DNA of 64,000 nt, from NCBI RefSeq assembly GCF_001984175.1, contig NZ_MTQP01000059.1:186001-250000 (forward strand), written 5' to 3'. Each line of letters opens with the position of its first letter. Position 1 is the first letter of the stretch. The position numbers were made by a program, and so were the translations under genes. The stretch comes from Saccharothrix sp. ALI-22-I. GTDB taxonomy: Bacteria; Actinomycetota; Actinomycetes; Mycobacteriales; Pseudonocardiaceae. Of the stretch, positions 7,788-17,971 are shown piece after piece. Below the pieces are notes generated by a model. It did not search any database. It was not told where the DNA came from and saw only the letters and a list, made by a program, of their open reading frames with translations.

Positions 7788-10700
7788 ATGGCCTACCCGA
7801 AGGCAGGCGAGGGGTCCGTTCCCTCCCAGCCGTCCTTCCCCGCCCTCGAAGAGGGTGTGCTCGACTTCTGGAAGTCGGACCAGACCTTCCAGGCGTCGAT
7901 CGACGCCCGTCCGGCCGGGGACAACGGGTCCAACGAGTTCGTCTTCTACGACGGCCCGCCGTTCGCCAACGGCCTGCCGCACTACGGCCACCTGCTCACC
8001 GGCTACGTCAAGGACGTCGTCCCGCGCTACCAGACCATGCGCGGCAAGCACGTCGAACGCCGGTTCGGCTGGGACACCCACGGCCTGCCCGCCGAGGTCG
8101 AGGCGGAGAAGCAGCTCGGGTTCTCGTCGAAGAGCGAGATCGAGGCGTTCGGCATCGAGAAGTTCAACGAGGCCTGCCGCGCGTCGGTGCTGCAGTACAC
8201 CGGCCAGTGGCGCGACTACGTGACCCGGCAGGCCCGCTGGGTGGACTTCGACAACGACTACAAGACCCTCGACCTGGACTACATGGAAAGCGTCATGTGG
8301 GCCTTCAAGACCCTCTGGGACAAGGGCCTGGTCTACGAGGGCTTCCGGGTGCTCTGGTACTGCTGGCGCTGCGAGACGCCGCTGTCCAACACCGAGACCA
8401 AGATGGACGACACCTACCGGGACCGGCAGGACCCGGCGGTCACCGTCGGCCTGCGCCTGGAGACCGGCGAGCTGGCCCTGGTCTGGACGACGACGCCGTG
8501 GACGCTGCCGTCCAACCTGGCCGCCGCCGTGCACCCGGACGTGGACTACGTGACCGTCGAGGCCAACGGCGAGCGCTACCTGCTCGCCGAGGCCCGCGTG
8601 CCCGCGTACGCCCGTGAGCTGGGCGAGGAGCCGCCGGTCGTGGCCCGGTACAAGGGCGCCGACCTGGTCGGGCGCAAGTACGCGCCGCCGTTCGACTTCT
8701 TCGTCGGCCGGGAGAACGCCCACCAGGTGCTGGCCGCCGACTACGTCACCACCGAGGACGGCACGGGCCTGGTGCACATCGCCCCCGCCTTCGGCGAGGA
8801 CGACAAGCTCGTCACCGACGCGGCGGGCATCGAGGTCGTCGTGCCGGTCGACGCGCACGGCCGGTTCACCGCCGAGGTGCCGCCGTACGAGGGGCAGCAG
8901 GTCTTCGACGCGAACAAGCCGATCATCCGCGACCTGAAGGCAGCGGGCCTGCTGCTGCGCCACGAGACCTACGACCACCCGTACCCGCACTGCTGGCGGT
9001 GCGACAACGCGCTGATCCAGCGCGCGGTGTCGTCGTGGTTCGTCGCGGTCTCGCAGTTCAAGGACCGCATGGTCGAGCTGAACCAGCAGATCAACTGGGT
9101 GCCCGAGCACATCAAGGACGGCCAGTTCGGCAAGTGGCTGGAGAACGCCCGCGACTGGAACATCTCCCGCAACCGGTTCTGGGGCTCGCCGATCCCGGTG
9201 TGGGTGTCGGACGACCCGGCGTACCCGCGGGTGGACGTCTACGGCTCGCTGGACGAGCTGGAGCGCGACTTCGGCGTGCGCCCGGACGACCTGCACCGGC
9301 CCACGATCGACAACCTGACCAGGCCGAACCCGGACGACCCGACCGGGCAGTCGGTGATGCGGCGGGTGCCGGAGGTGCTGGACTGCTGGTTCGAGTCCGG
9401 CTCGATGTCGTTCGCCCAGGTCCACTACCCGTTCAAGAACGCGCAGTGGTTCGAGGACCACTACCCGGGCGACTTCATCGTCGAGTACAACGGCCAGACG
9501 CGCGGCTGGTTCTACACCATGCACGTGCTGGCGACGGCGTTGTTCGACCGGCCGGCGTTCCGCAACTGCGTGGCGCACGGGATCGTGCTGGGTGACGACG
9601 GGCAGAAGATGTCCAAGTCGCGCAAGAACTACCCGGACGTCAACGAGGTGTTCGACCGGGACGGCTCGGACGCCATGCGGTGGTTCCTGATGGCGTCGCC
9701 GATCCTGCGCGGCGGCGACCTGGTGGTGACCGAGCGCGGTATCCGTGACGCGGTGCGGCAGGCCGTGCTGCCGTTGTGGAACTCCTGGTACTTCCTGGCC
9801 CTGTACGCCAACGCGGACGGGGTGGAGGGGACTTGGCGGACTTCCTCGCCGCACGTGCTGGACCGGTACGTGCTGGCGAAGACGCACGACCTGGTGGCCA
9901 CCGTCACCGGTCAGCTGGACGAGTACGACATCTCGGGTGCGTGCGCGTCGATCCGGGAGTTCCTGGAGGTGCTGACCAACTGGTACGTGCGCCGTTCGCG
10001 GGACCGGTTCTGGGCGGGGGAGCAGGACGCGATCGACACCCTGCACACCGTGCTGGAGGTGGTGAGCCGGGTGGCCGCGCCGCTGCTGCCGCTGACCACC
10101 GAGTCGGTGTGGCGGGGACTGACCGGCGGCCGGTCGGTGCACCTGACCGACTGGCCCTCCGTCGACGACCTGCCGGCGGACGACGCGCTGGTGGCGGCGA
10201 TGGACCAGGTGCGGCAGGTGGCGTCCACGGCGTTGTCGCTGCGCAAGTCGAACAAGCTGCGCGTGCGGTTGCCGTTGGCGAAGCTGGTGATCGCTTCCGG
10301 TGACGTGGCGCAGCTGGAGGCGTTCACCGAGGTGCTGCGGGACGAGGTGAACGTCAAGGAGGTCGAGCTGACCACGGACGTGGACGCGCACGGCCACTTC
10401 CAGCTGGCGGTCAACGCGCGTGCCGCCGGGCCCCGGCTCGGGCCGGACGTGCAGAAGGTCATCAAGGCGGTGAAGGCCGGTGACTGGGAGGAAGTGGACG
10501 GCAAGGTCGTCGCGGCCGGGATCGAGCTGTTCCCGGAGGAGTACGAGCAGCGGCTGGTCGCCACCGACCAGGGCGCGACGGCGGCGCTGCCGAACAGCGG
10601 CGGCCTGGTCGTGCTGGACACCGTGGTGACGGAGGACCTGGCGGCCGAGGGCATCGCCCGTGACCTGGTGCGGGTGGTGCAGCAGGCGCGCAAGGACGCC

Positions 10701-10895
10701 GACCTGGACGTCTCGGACCGGATCACCCTGACGTTGCAGCTGCCGCCCGCCGTCGAGGCCGCGGTGCGCCGCTTCGAGGCGTTCCTGAAGGAGGAAACCC
10801 TCACCGAGGCGGTCGAGTACGGCGAGGTCGCCGAGGGCTCGGACGGTGTCGTCGGCGAAGGCCAGAAGGTCCGGGTCGCGGTCACCCGGGTCTGA
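7788..10895 (+). CDS. ileS: isoleucine--tRNA ligase
   Basis: A 1035-residue class I aminoacyl-tRNA synthetase. The HIGH-type motif is in [20 protein letters not shown] (about 55-74) and the KMSKS motif in [15 protein letters not shown] (about 600-614). A CP1 editing domain lies between them, with [15 protein letters not shown]. The C-terminal anticodon-binding region ends in a long beta domain of the eukaryote-like IleRS type. The ATG at 7788 has GAGGAG 7 nt upstream; the in-frame GTG at 7728 falls inside the T-box and is rejected. A Rho-independent terminator follows. Confidence 0.97.
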   Translation: MAYPKAGEGSVPSQPSFPALEEGVLDFWKSDQTFQASIDARPAGDNGSNEFVFYDGPPFANGLPHYGHLLTGYVKDVVPRYQTMRGKHVERRFGWDTHGLPAEVEAEKQLGFSSKSEIEAFGIEKFNEACRASVLQYTGQWRDYVTRQARWVDFDNDYKTLDLDYMESVMWAFKTLWDKGLVYEGFRVLWYCWRCETPLSNTETKMDDTYRDRQDPAVTVGLRLETGELALVWTTTPWTLPSNLAAAVHPDVDYVTVEANGERYLLAEARVPAYARELGEEPPVVARYKGADLVGRKYAPPFDFFVGRENAHQVLAADYVTTEDGTGLVHIAPAFGEDDKLVTDAAGIEVVVPVDAHGRFTAEVPPYEGQQVFDANKPIIRDLKAAGLLLRHETYDHPYPHCWRCDNALIQRAVSSWFVAVSQFKDRMVELNQQINWVPEHIKDGQFGKWLENARDWNISRNRFWGSPIPVWVSDDPAYPRVDVYGSLDELERDFGVRPDDLHRPTIDNLTRPNPDDPTGQSVMRRVPEVLDCWFESGSMSFAQVHYPFKNAQWFEDHYPGDFIVEYNGQTRGWFYTMHVLATALFDRPAFRNCVAHGIVLGDDGQKMSKSRKNYPDVNEVFDRDGSDAMRWFLMASPILRGGDLVVTERGIRDAVRQAVLPLWNSWYFLALYANADGVEGTWRTSSPHVLDRYVLAKTHDLVATVTGQLDEYDISGACASIREFLEVLTNWYVRRSRDRFWAGEQDAIDTLHTVLEVVSRVAAPLLPLTTESVWRGLTGGRSVHLTDWPSVDDLPADDALVAAMDQVRQVASTALSLRKSNKLRVRLPLAKLVIASGDVAQLEAFTEVLRDEVNVKEVELTTDVDAHGHFQLAVNARAAGPRLGPDVQKVIKAVKAGDWEEVDGKVVAAGIELFPEEYEQRLVATDQGATAALPNSGGLVVLDTVVTEDLAAEGIARDLVRVVQQARKDADLDVSDRITLTLQLPPAVEAAVRRFEAFLKEETLTEAVEYGEVAEGSDGVVGEGQKVRVAVTRV

Positions 10896-10943
10896 TCGGG
10901 TCTGATCGCTCGGGGGCTGACCGCCCCGGGGCTGATCGCTCAC

Positions 10944-10976
10944 GCAGGGGTCCCCGCCAAGGGGACCCCTGCTTTT
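10944..10976 (+). terminator. Rho-independent terminator of ileS
   Basis: Perfect 12-bp arms GCAGGGGTCCCC (10944-10955) and GGGGACCCCTGC (10961-10972), a 5-nt loop, then TTTT. The best intrinsic terminator in the window. Confidence 0.92.
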
Positions 10977-11093
10977 ATCCTGCCGGCGAGGTCTGACAAT
11001 TTCGGGCGGCCGGCCACGCCCTGTGGACAACCGGCAGTCGGCCGGTGGCCCTGTGGACGAAGCCGCCGTGAGACCGGTCGTCACCGCACGTGG

Positions 11094-11762
11094 TCACAGG
11101 ACACCGTCGTCTTCCAGGCGTTGGCGCAGGCTGGCCAGGCAGCGGCCGCGGGTGGGGCCGATGGAGCCACGGGGCATGGAGAGGGCTTCGGCGACGGCGC
11201 GGTATTCGGCTCGGCCGGCCAGGACGGTGAGGCGGAGGAGTTCCTGGCAGCGGCGGGACATGGTGTTGAAGGCTTGCCAGAGGCGGCGGTCGCGGTCGTC
11301 CCGGAGGGCTTCGGGTTCCGGTAGCCAGCGGTCGTCGGGCATGTCCATGGCGGAGTCGGTGGACAGGGCGGGGCGGCCGTTGCGGTCCCGCCAGGCTCGC
11401 TGCGATTCGCGGCGGGTGGCGACGATCAGCCAGCCGGCCACGGCACGGGGTTCCGCCAGGCGGTCGAGGTGGCGCAGGAGACTCAGCCAGACGGTTTGCA
11501 CCACGTCCTCGGCGGTGGCCTGGTCCAGGCCGTTGCCCCTGGCCACGTGCCAGACCAACGGGGTCAGTTCAGCCACCAGGGAGTCCAGCGCGGCCCGTGA
11601 ACCGGCGCGTGCGGCCACGACCAGGGCGGCCTGGCGCTCGTACTTCGAGGCCTGCGCCATGATCGCCGCCACGCCGAGGTCGTCCGTCCCCGGGTCCTCC
11701 GGGACGGCTTCGGTCAGCTCGGCACGCAGGTGGTCCGGTCGAGGGTCCAAGTCGTCCGCCAT
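11094..11762 (-). CDS. ECF-type sigma-70 family RNA polymerase sigma factor
   Basis: A 222-residue protein. Region 2 (about 62-130) includes LDSLVAELTPLVWHVARGNGLD and TAEDVVQTVWLSLLRHL; region 4 (about 165-215) includes RRCQELLRLTVLAG and YRAVAEALSMPRGSIGPTRGRCLASLRQRL. The ATG at 11762 follows a GGAAGGAGA site. The start overlaps the last base of an upstream stop (TGATG), which belongs to a decayed reading frame. No anti-sigma gene is adjacent, so the signal that activates it is unclear. Confidence 0.87.
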   Translation of the reverse strand: MADDLDPRPDHLRAELTEAVPEDPGTDDLGVAAIMAQASKYERQAALVVAARAGSRAALDSLVAELTPLVWHVARGNGLDQATAEDVVQTVWLSLLRHLDRLAEPRAVAGWLIVATRRESQRAWRDRNGRPALSTDSAMDMPDDRWLPEPEALRDDRDRRLWQAFNTMSRRCQELLRLTVLAGRAEYRAVAEALSMPRGSIGPTRGRCLASLRQRLEDDGVL

Positions 11763-12313
11763 CACGTCTCCTTCCCGCGCTGGGAGCCCCGCACCCGTCG
11801 CTCCCCGTTGCCGACCCGCTCGCTGACGTCCGGCAGGTTCGCCACGGCGGCCGGCGTGCTGATCAGCTCGTGCCACGTCTCGGCGTCCCGCTGCTCGGGC
11901 ATCAGGATGCGGTACGTGCCGCGCTGCCGGGCGACCACCTCGTCGGTCAGGCCACCCGGCCGCTCCCCGCCGGCGGGCCTGGTCCACCGGCAGGTTGCGG
12001 ATCGTCTTCACCAGCCAAGCACGTCTGGGCGCGGGCTCGATCACCGGCCAGTTCCGCGACGCGCCGACGAACGCCTCCTGCACGGCGGACCGGGGGTGGA
12101 GGAATCCGGTCAAGCGGGTTTCTCGGCGCTCCTCTCGGCCACCGCGCGGAGCAAGCGCACCCACGGGGACCACCTGGCCGGGTGAACGGCGGGTGGCCGG
12201 CGGCGCGGGCCGCGTTGTCGAGCAGGTCCTCGACGAGCGCGTCGTGCAACCATCCGGTCGACCAGGTGCGCGCTGTCGGATATCTGCCTGGTGTGCACGT
12301 TCTCGATCATCAC
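11762..12313 (-). pseudogene. frameshifted remnant gene upstream of the sigma factor
   Basis: No single frame reads through. Protein-like stretches switch frame along the minus strand: MIENVHTRQISDSAHLVDRMV, HDALVEDLLDNAARAAGHPPF, VRLLRAVAERSAEKPA, then AVQEAFVGASRNWPVIEP and RAWLVKTIRNLPVDQARR, and last DEVVARQRGTYRILMPEQ ending in the TGA that overlaps the sigma start. The AVQEAF...RAWL...RNLPVDQARR part resembles sigma region 2. It looks like a decayed gene in the same operon; sequencing error is the alternative. This covers the otherwise empty 11763-12340 stretch. Confidence 0.5.
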
Positions 12314-12341
12314 GACCTCCTCCGTACGGGGCCGTATGGTC

Positions 12342-12359
12342 CGCTACCGTACGGTAGCG
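12342..12359. promoter_or_regulatory. perfect 18-bp palindrome, probable TetR operator
   Basis: CGCTACCGTACGGTAGCG is fully self-complementary. It ends 9 bp before the TetR start, between the divergent remnant gene and the regulator. Related CCGTACGG and CCGTATGG words occur at 12322-12338. This placement suggests autoregulation. Confidence 0.72.
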
Positions 12360-12368
12360 TATGGAGTC

Positions 12369-12917
12369 GTGGCACGGCGGACGCAGGACGACTGGACCGG
12401 GGTGGCGCTGCGGGCGCTGGCCGAGGGCGGGGTGGCGGCGGTCGCGGTGGAACCGCTCGCGGCACGGCTCGGTGCCACCAAGGGCAGCGCCTACTGGCAC
12501 TTCCCCAACCGGGAAGCCCTGCTCAAGGCCACCCTCGAACGCTGGGAACGCGAGAACACCGAGGCCGTGACCGACATCTTGGACTCGGTGCCGGAACCGC
12601 TGGACAAGCTGCGGCTGCTGTTCGCCACCGTGCTGGAGAACGTCGAGGACAGCGCGGTCGAGTTGGCCATGCTCGCGGCCAAGGACCACCCGGCGGTGGC
12701 GCCGGTGCTCGCACGGGTCACCGACCGTCGCATCGGCTACCTGGAGGAGCTGTTCGGTCAACTCGGCTTCGCGGCCGGCGTCGCGCGCCAACGGGCCGTG
12801 CTGGCCTACTCCGTCTATCTGGGGCAGGCCCAACTGCTGTCGTCCATGCCGAAGGTGTTCAAGACGCGGCGCGCGTTGCTGGACGAGACGCTCGCCGTGG
12901 TGATGTGCCGTGCCTGA
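12369..12917 (+). CDS. TetR/AcrR family transcriptional regulator
   Basis: A 182-residue regulator with an N-terminal HTH (about 8-50), containing ALRALAEGGVAAVAVEPLAA and the recognition-helix region LGATKGSAYWHFPNREALL. The C-terminal ligand domain is family-typical but its ligand is unknown. The GTG at 12369 begins directly after the palindrome, with no clear ribosome site, so translation may be leaderless. The 3' end overlaps the DUF167 gene by 8 nt. The regulated target may have been the decayed divergent gene. Confidence 0.85.
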   Translation: MARRTQDDWTGVALRALAEGGVAAVAVEPLAARLGATKGSAYWHFPNREALLKATLERWERENTEAVTDILDSVPEPLDKLRLLFATVLENVEDSAVELAMLAAKDHPAVAPVLARVTDRRIGYLEELFGQLGFAAGVARQRAVLAYSVYLGQAQLLSSMPKVFKTRRALLDETLAVVMCRA

Positions 12918-13197
12918 GGCCGGTACGTTCCGGTTCGCGATCCGGGTCAAGCCGGGCGCGAAGCGCGAGGCCGTCGGCGGCCGGTGGGGTGACGGCGCGT
13001 TGGTCGTCGCGGTCGCCGCGCCCGCCGTGGAGGGCAAGGCGAACGAGGCCGTGCGCAAGGCGTTGGCGAAGGCGTTCGGCGTGCGCAAGCAGGACGTCGA
13101 GGTGATCGCGGGCGAACGCGGGCGGGACAAGGTCGTGCAGGTGGACCCCGCCCCCGCCGGCGCGTCCGAAGTGTTGGCGCGGCTGCTCGCCGACTGA
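12910..13197 (+). CDS. DUF167/YggU family protein
   Basis: A 95-residue protein with the family core FRFAIRVKPGAKREAVGG, VAVAAPAVEGKANEAVRKALA and VEVIAGERGRDKVV. The family is widespread, cytoplasmic and of unknown biochemical role. The GTG start lies within the end of the TetR gene, suggesting coupled translation. Confidence 0.9.
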   Translation: MPEAGTFRFAIRVKPGAKREAVGGRWGDGALVVAVAAPAVEGKANEAVRKALAKAFGVRKQDVEVIAGERGRDKVVQVDPAPAGASEVLARLLAD

Positions 13198-13331
13198 CTG
13201 TCCGTTGTGGACAGAAGAGGTGCGTGGTTCCCGTCGGTGACGACTGTGTGTCGTTCCGGATTCGTCCATCTCGGTGTCACCAGGGAGAATGACTCCGTCG
13301 GGTGACAACAGTGCCGAAGTGTGGAGGTCGA

Positions 13332-14813
13332 GTGGGTGGTGTGACGGGCTTCCTCGGCATCGCCGCCGCGGTTCTCCTGCTTTCGGTCATCGCGGTCAGG
13401 GTGTCGATCCGGCTCGGCTTGCCGTCCCTCCTGCTCTACCTCGGCATCGGCGTGCTGCTCGGCGAGGCCGTGCTGGGCATCCAGTTCGAGGACGCGGACC
13501 TGACCCGGTCGCTGGGCACGGTCGCGCTGGTGATGATCCTCACCGAGGGCGGTCTCACCACCCGGTGGAGTGAGGTGAGACCCGCGCTGGGCGTCGGTCT
13601 CGCACTGTCCACTGTGTCCGTCGGCGTGAGCATCGCGGTCACCGGGTTCGCGCTGCACTTCCTGCTGGACATGGACTGGCGCACCGCGCTGCTGTGGGGC
13701 GCGGTGCTGTCGTCCACCGACGCCGCCGCCGTGTTCAGCGTGCTGCGCGGGGTGGGCGTGGGCAAGAAGCTCATCGGCCCGCTGGAGTTGGAGTCCGGCA
13801 TCAACGACGCGCCGGTCTACATCGCCGTCGTGCTGCTCGCCTCACCCGACCCGATCACGTGGACCGCGCCGCTGCTGATGCTCTACGAACTCGTCGCGGG
13901 CGCGTTGATCGGCATCGGGCTCGGCTGGCTGGGCGGTGTCGGGCTGCGCCGGGCCGCGCTGCCCGCCACCGGTCTGTACCCGCTGGCCACGGTCGCGGTG
14001 TGCGTGCTCGCCTACACCGCGGGCGACCTCGCGCACGCGTCCGGTTTCCTCGCCGTCTACATCTCCGCGCTCGTGCTCGGCAACGCCCGGCTGCCGCACC
14101 GGGCCGACACCCTGTCGTTCGCCGAGGGGCTGGGCTGGCTCGCGCAGATCGGCCTGTTCGTGCTGCTCGGCCTGTACGCCTCGCCCGGCAGGCTGCTCGA
14201 CGCGCTGGTGCCGGCGCTGGTGGCGGGCGCGGTGCTGGTGCTGTTCGCCCGGCCGCTGTCGGTGGTGTTCGCGGCGCTGCCGTTCCGGGTGCCGTGGCGG
14301 GAACAGGTGTTCATCTCCTGGTCCGGGCTGCGCGGGGCGGTGCCGATCGTGTTCGCGCTGATCCCGTTGATCCAGGGTGTGTCGGGCGCGCAACAGCTGG
14401 TCGACGCGGTGTTCGTGCTGGTCGTGGTGCTGACCGTGGTGCAGGGCACGAGCCTGCCGTGGCTGGCCAAGTGGCTGAAGCTGGTCAAGTCCGGTGAGGC
14501 GCAGGAAGTGCAGGTCGACTCGTCGGCGCTGGACGAACTGGGCGCGGAGCTGCTCCAGGTCCGCATCCAGAGGGGCTCCAAGCTGCACGGCGTGTACCTG
14601 TCCGAACTGCGGCTGCCGCCGGGGTCGTCGGTGAGCCTGGTGGTCCGCGACGACGCGGGCTTCACCCCGCAGCCGACGACCCGCTTGCAGGAGCACGACC
14701 AGCTGCTGGTCGTGTGCACCGAGGCCATGCGCACGGCGACCGAGCAGCGCATCCGCGCCGTGGACCGCGCGGGCCGGTTCGCCCGGTGGAAGGGCGACGT
14801 CGGGCTGCCCTGA
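13332..14813 (+). CDS. CPA1-type potassium(sodium)/proton antiporter with TrkA-C domain
   Basis: About 493 residues. Roughly the first 390 residues form a 12-13 helix Na+/H+ exchanger-fold membrane domain, with the cation-site motif ESGINDAPVYIAVVLL and SSTDAAAVFSVLRG. The end (about 405-480) is a cytoplasmic TrkA-C/RCK-C domain, ELRLPPGSSVSLVVR, usually a ligand-gated regulator of K+ or Na+ efflux. The start is uncertain: GGAGG at 13323-13327 could serve GTG 13332 or GTG 13341, and GTG 13302 is also in frame. Confidence 0.88.
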   Translation: MGGVTGFLGIAAAVLLLSVIAVRVSIRLGLPSLLLYLGIGVLLGEAVLGIQFEDADLTRSLGTVALVMILTEGGLTTRWSEVRPALGVGLALSTVSVGVSIAVTGFALHFLLDMDWRTALLWGAVLSSTDAAAVFSVLRGVGVGKKLIGPLELESGINDAPVYIAVVLLASPDPITWTAPLLMLYELVAGALIGIGLGWLGGVGLRRAALPATGLYPLATVAVCVLAYTAGDLAHASGFLAVYISALVLGNARLPHRADTLSFAEGLGWLAQIGLFVLLGLYASPGRLLDALVPALVAGAVLVLFARPLSVVFAALPFRVPWREQVFISWSGLRGAVPIVFALIPLIQGVSGAQQLVDAVFVLVVVLTVVQGTSLPWLAKWLKLVKSGEAQEVQVDSSALDELGAELLQVRIQRGSKLHGVYLSELRLPPGSSVSLVVRDDAGFTPQPTTRLQEHDQLLVVCTEAMRTATEQRIRAVDRAGRFARWKGDVGLP

Positions 14814-14883
14814 TCCGGGCCTGCCTCCCAGGATGTGAACGCCTCTCGACGTGGCGCGCGCTCTGGGTTAACTTCGAAACGAA

Positions 14884-15034
14884 GGTCATGAGTGCCAGCG
14901 CTAAGCCCGGGTTTGCTGGCCGGCAACCCTCCTACCGCGGTGGGGTGCCCCCGGTGAGGACCTGGCCTGGCGCGCAGGGCGCCCGGCAAGCGCGGGCTCC
15001 CTCTCCGGTGGGGTCCCGGACCCCGGAGGGCGTC
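14884..15034 (+). promoter_or_regulatory. SAM-IV riboswitch with ribosome-site-sequestering hairpin
   Basis: The sequence follows the SAM-IV consensus from end to end: GGTCATGAGTGCCAGCG (14884-14900), GCTGGCCGGCAACCCTCC, CCGCGGTGGGGTGCCCCC, then GAGGACC (14957-14962 region) closing P1, and the 3' segment CCGGCAAGCGCGGGCTC ending near 14999. Downstream, GGGGTCC/GGACCCC (about 15010-15024) and CTCC/GGAG form a hairpin that takes in the ribosome site GGAGGG (15025-15030). SAM binding should therefore reduce translation of the aminotransferase. The aptamer identity is very secure; the platform is inferred. Confidence 0.93.
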
Positions 15035-16411
15035 ATGACCGTCGCAGTTCCCCGAATCCCCGTCAGCCTGGAGACCCTTCCCCGGGAAAAGTCGGCCCAG
15101 GAAAAGCTTGCCCAGGAAAAGTGGGCACTGCCCCGAGTCGTGGGCGCCGCGCTGCGCGTGCCGCTGGTGACCGGTGAGCGCGTCGAGTACGCCAACCTCG
15201 ACCACGCGGCCAGCGCGCCCTGTCTGGAGCAGGTCCGCGACGCCGTGGACGAGCTGCTGCCCTGGTACGCCAGCGTGCACCGGGGCGCGGGCTTCGCCTC
15301 CCAGGTCAGCACGAAGGTCTACGAGCAGGCCCGCACGTCGGTCCGCCGCTTCCTCGGCGCCCGCGAGAGCGACGCCGTCGTCTTCACCCGCAACACCACC
15401 GACGCGCTGAACCTGCTGGCCAAGAGCCTGCCCAAGCACACCGCCGTGATCCTGTTCGACACCGAGCACCACGCCGCGCTGCTGCCGTGGCGCGGCCCGA
15501 ACGTGCGCCGCCTGCGCACTCCGGCCGCACCCGCCGGGGCGGTGTCGGCGCTGGACCGGGCCCTGGGCGAGGCCCCCGTCGGCCCGCGCCTGGTCGTGGT
15601 GACCGGGGCGTCGAACGTGACCGGTGAGGTGTGGCCGGTGGCCGAGCTGGCCCGGGTGGCCCGCCGGCACGGCGCACGGATCGCCCTGGACGCCGCCCAG
15701 CTCGCACCGCACCGGCCGGTGGACGTGCGCGCGCTCGACGTGGACTACACCGTGCTGTCCGGGCACAAGATCTACGCGCCGTTCGGCGCCGGTGTGCTGG
15801 TCGGCCGGTCCGACTGGTTGCAGGCCGCCGAGCCGTACCTGGTGGGCGGCGGCGCGACGGCCCGCGTCACCGACCACGGCGACCGGCTGGGCGTGGCCTG
15901 GTCCGCGGTGCCCGAGCGGCACGAAGCCGGCACGCCGAACGTGGTGGGCGTGCACGCGCTGGCCGTGGCCTGCGACGTGCTGGGCCGGCACTGGGCGCAG
16001 ACCGCCGCGCACGAGCGCGCGCTCCTGGCGCGGCTGCGGGAGGGGCTCAAGACCGTTCCCGGCGTGCACGAGCTGGCGTTGTTCGGCGCGGACCAGGACC
16101 GGGTGGGCGTGGTGAGCTTCACCGTCGGCGGTCAGGACGTCGGCTACCTGGCCGCGGCGCTGTCCGCCGAGCACGGCATCGGCGTGCGTGACGGCGCGTT
16201 CTGCGCCCACGTGGCCGTGCACCGACTCGCGTACGGCGAGCGCGCGCTGCGTGCGTCCATCGGCCTGGGCACCACCGAGGAGCACGTGGACCGTTTCGTG
16301 GCCGCGCTGCGCACGCTCGTCACCGAGGGCTCGCGGTGGGAGTACGAACTTCAGAACGGTCGTTGGGTCCCGCTGAACGACGAGCGCGCGCTCCCGCCGT
16401 TCCTGCGCTGA
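15035..16411 (+). CDS. class V aminotransferase-fold PLP enzyme under SAM-IV control
   Basis: A 458-residue PLP-dependent enzyme of the cysteine desulfurase/class V fold. Key segments are [74 protein letters not shown] and the PLP-lysine motif [17 protein letters not shown] (about 240-256). A Cys in [12 protein letters not shown] fits a desulfurase-like loop. Regulation by a SAM riboswitch points to sulfur amino-acid metabolism, but the substrate is unknown. The N-terminus has three 5-residue repeats ([15 protein letters not shown]). The ATG has GGAGGG 4 nt upstream. Confidence 0.85.
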   Translation: MTVAVPRIPVSLETLPREKSAQEKLAQEKWALPRVVGAALRVPLVTGERVEYANLDHAASAPCLEQVRDAVDELLPWYASVHRGAGFASQVSTKVYEQARTSVRRFLGARESDAVVFTRNTTDALNLLAKSLPKHTAVILFDTEHHAALLPWRGPNVRRLRTPAAPAGAVSALDRALGEAPVGPRLVVVTGASNVTGEVWPVAELARVARRHGARIALDAAQLAPHRPVDVRALDVDYTVLSGHKIYAPFGAGVLVGRSDWLQAAEPYLVGGGATARVTDHGDRLGVAWSAVPERHEAGTPNVVGVHALAVACDVLGRHWAQTAAHERALLARLREGLKTVPGVHELALFGADQDRVGVVSFTVGGQDVGYLAAALSAEHGIGVRDGAFCAHVAVHRLAYGERALRASIGLGTTEEHVDRFVAALRTLVTEGSRWEYELQNGRWVPLNDERALPPFLR

Positions 16412-16434
16412 CCCGGATGCTGGACAATGGCCCG

Positions 16435-17019
16435 GTGAGCACCGATCCCAACACCGAGCCGGACACGCCGGACCAGCCGGACACACCGCTGCCCAAGCGA
16501 CGGGTCCTGCTGCTGGCCGTCATCGCACCGCTGGTGTTGGCCCTCGACCTGGTCACCAAGATCATCGCGGTGGAGAACCTGGAGGGGCGCGAGCCGATCG
16601 AGCTGTTCGGCGGCCTGCTCTACCTGCCGCTGATCCGCAACACCGGCGCCGCGTTCGGCCTGGCCGAGGGCTGGACGGTGATCCTCGCCCTGATCGCGTC
16701 GGGCGTGGTCGTGTTCATCCTGTGGATCGCGCGCCGGCTGCGTTCGACCGGCTGGGCCATCGGCCTCGGCCTGGTCCTGGGCGGCGCGATGGGCAACCTC
16801 ACGGACCGCATCTTCCGCGGACCCGGCCCGCTGCGCGGCGGCGTGGTCGACTTCATCTCGGTGCTCGACCCGTGGGGGAACTTCTTCCCGGTGTTCAACC
16901 TGGCGGACTCCGCCATCTGCGTGGGCGGCGGCGTGATCGTGCTGATGGCGCTGCTCCAGCGGGACTACGACGGCACTCGGGTGGAGAAGAAGCCCGTGGC
17001 CAAGAAGGCGAGCGAATGA
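16435..17019 (+). CDS. lspA: lipoprotein signal peptidase II
   Basis: A 194-residue aspartyl protease with four membrane helices that removes signal peptides from diacylglyceryl-prolipoproteins. Motifs present are [20 protein letters not shown], the catalytic Asp in [14 protein letters not shown] and the second Asp in [12 protein letters not shown]. It has a Pro/Thr/Asp-rich N-terminal extension and a Lys-rich tail. The GTG at 16435 is chosen; the in-frame ATG at 16417 is an alternative, and neither has a strong ribosome site. It overlaps the next gene by 4 nt (ATGA). Confidence 0.94.
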   Translation: MSTDPNTEPDTPDQPDTPLPKRRVLLLAVIAPLVLALDLVTKIIAVENLEGREPIELFGGLLYLPLIRNTGAAFGLAEGWTVILALIASGVVVFILWIARRLRSTGWAIGLGLVLGGAMGNLTDRIFRGPGPLRGGVVDFISVLDPWGNFFPVFNLADSAICVGGGVIVLMALLQRDYDGTRVEKKPVAKKASE

Positions 17020-17948
17020 GCGGCTACCGGAGCCTTCCCGTGCCGGATGGACTGGACGGGATGCGGGTCGATGCCGGCCTGGCCAAGCTCCTCGGCCTGT
17101 CCCGCACGGTGGTCGCGGCGTTGACCGAGTCGGGTGACGTGGTGCTCGACGGCCACCCCGCGGGCAAGTCGGACCGGCTGGTGGCGGGCGCGGTGCTGGA
17201 GGTCACCCTCCCCGAGCCCGAGCGGCCGGTGCAGGTGCAGGCCGTGCCCGTGGAGGGCCTGAAGGTCCTGCACGAGGACGACGACGTGATCGTGGTGGAC
17301 AAGCCGGTCGGCGTGGCCGTCCACCCCAGCCCCGGCTGGACCGGTCCGACCGTGGTCGGCGGCCTGGCCGCGGCCGGCATCCGGATCTCCACGTCGGGCG
17401 CGGCCGAACGCCAGGGCGTGGTGCACCGGCTGGACGTCGGCACGACCGGCGTCATGGTGGTGGCGAAGAGCGAGCACGCCTACTCGGCGTTGAAGCACGC
17501 CTTCAAGGAGCGGACGGTCGACAAGCTCTACCACGCGCTCGTGCAGGGGCACCCGGACCCGATCAAGGGCACCATCGACGCGCCGATCGACCGGCACCCG
17601 AAGCACGACTACAAGTTCGCCGTGATGGCCAACGGCAAGCCGAGCATCACGCACTACGAGGTGGTGGAGGCATTCCGGGCCGCGTCGCTGCTCGACGTGC
17701 ACCTGGAGACCGGCCGCACGCACCAGATCCGGGTGCACTTCTCCGCGCTGAAGCACCCGTGCGTCGGGGACATCACCTACGGTGCCGACCCGTCGCTGGC
17801 CAAGCGCCTGGGCGTCACCCGGCAGTGGCTGCACGCCCGGACCCTGGGCTTCCACCACCCGGCCGACGGCCAGTGGGTGTCGTACACCAGCGAGTACCCG
17901 GACGACCTCGCCGACGCCCTGGAACTGCTCCGGGCCGAGGGTTACTGA
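17016..17948 (+). CDS. rluD: RluA/RluD family pseudouridine synthase
   Basis: A 310-residue rRNA pseudouridine synthase. The N-terminal S4 RNA-binding domain (about 12-75) has [21 protein letters not shown]; the catalytic domain has [19 protein letters not shown] and the catalytic-Asp motif [15 protein letters not shown] (about 140-154), followed by [14 protein letters not shown]. By analogy it modifies large-subunit rRNA; the exact uridines cannot be read from sequence. It is coupled to lspA, the order usual in many bacteria. Confidence 0.92.
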   Translation: MSGYRSLPVPDGLDGMRVDAGLAKLLGLSRTVVAALTESGDVVLDGHPAGKSDRLVAGAVLEVTLPEPERPVQVQAVPVEGLKVLHEDDDVIVVDKPVGVAVHPSPGWTGPTVVGGLAAAGIRISTSGAAERQGVVHRLDVGTTGVMVVAKSEHAYSALKHAFKERTVDKLYHALVQGHPDPIKGTIDAPIDRHPKHDYKFAVMANGKPSITHYEVVEAFRAASLLDVHLETGRTHQIRVHFSALKHPCVGDITYGADPSLAKRLGVTRQWLHARTLGFHHPADGQWVSYTSEYPDDLADALELLRAEGY

Positions 17949-17971
17949 CGCTGTGTGTTCACTTCGAGGCG

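Noticed and set aside
7557-11084. Very long open frame on the minus strand opposite ileS
   Set aside because: It is an effect of high GC and codon bias in ileS; the translation is His/Arg/Val-rich low complexity with no known domain, and ileS is certain.
12291-12368. N-terminal extension of the TetR protein from ATG/GTG codons upstream
   Set aside because: The extension crosses the operator palindrome and is not HTH-like; the family begins near GTG 12369.
13274-13306. TGTCACC/GGTGACA repeat before the antiporter as a c-di-AMP riboswitch
   Set aside because: Only 7-bp arms and too short a leader; none of the conserved riboswitch core was found.
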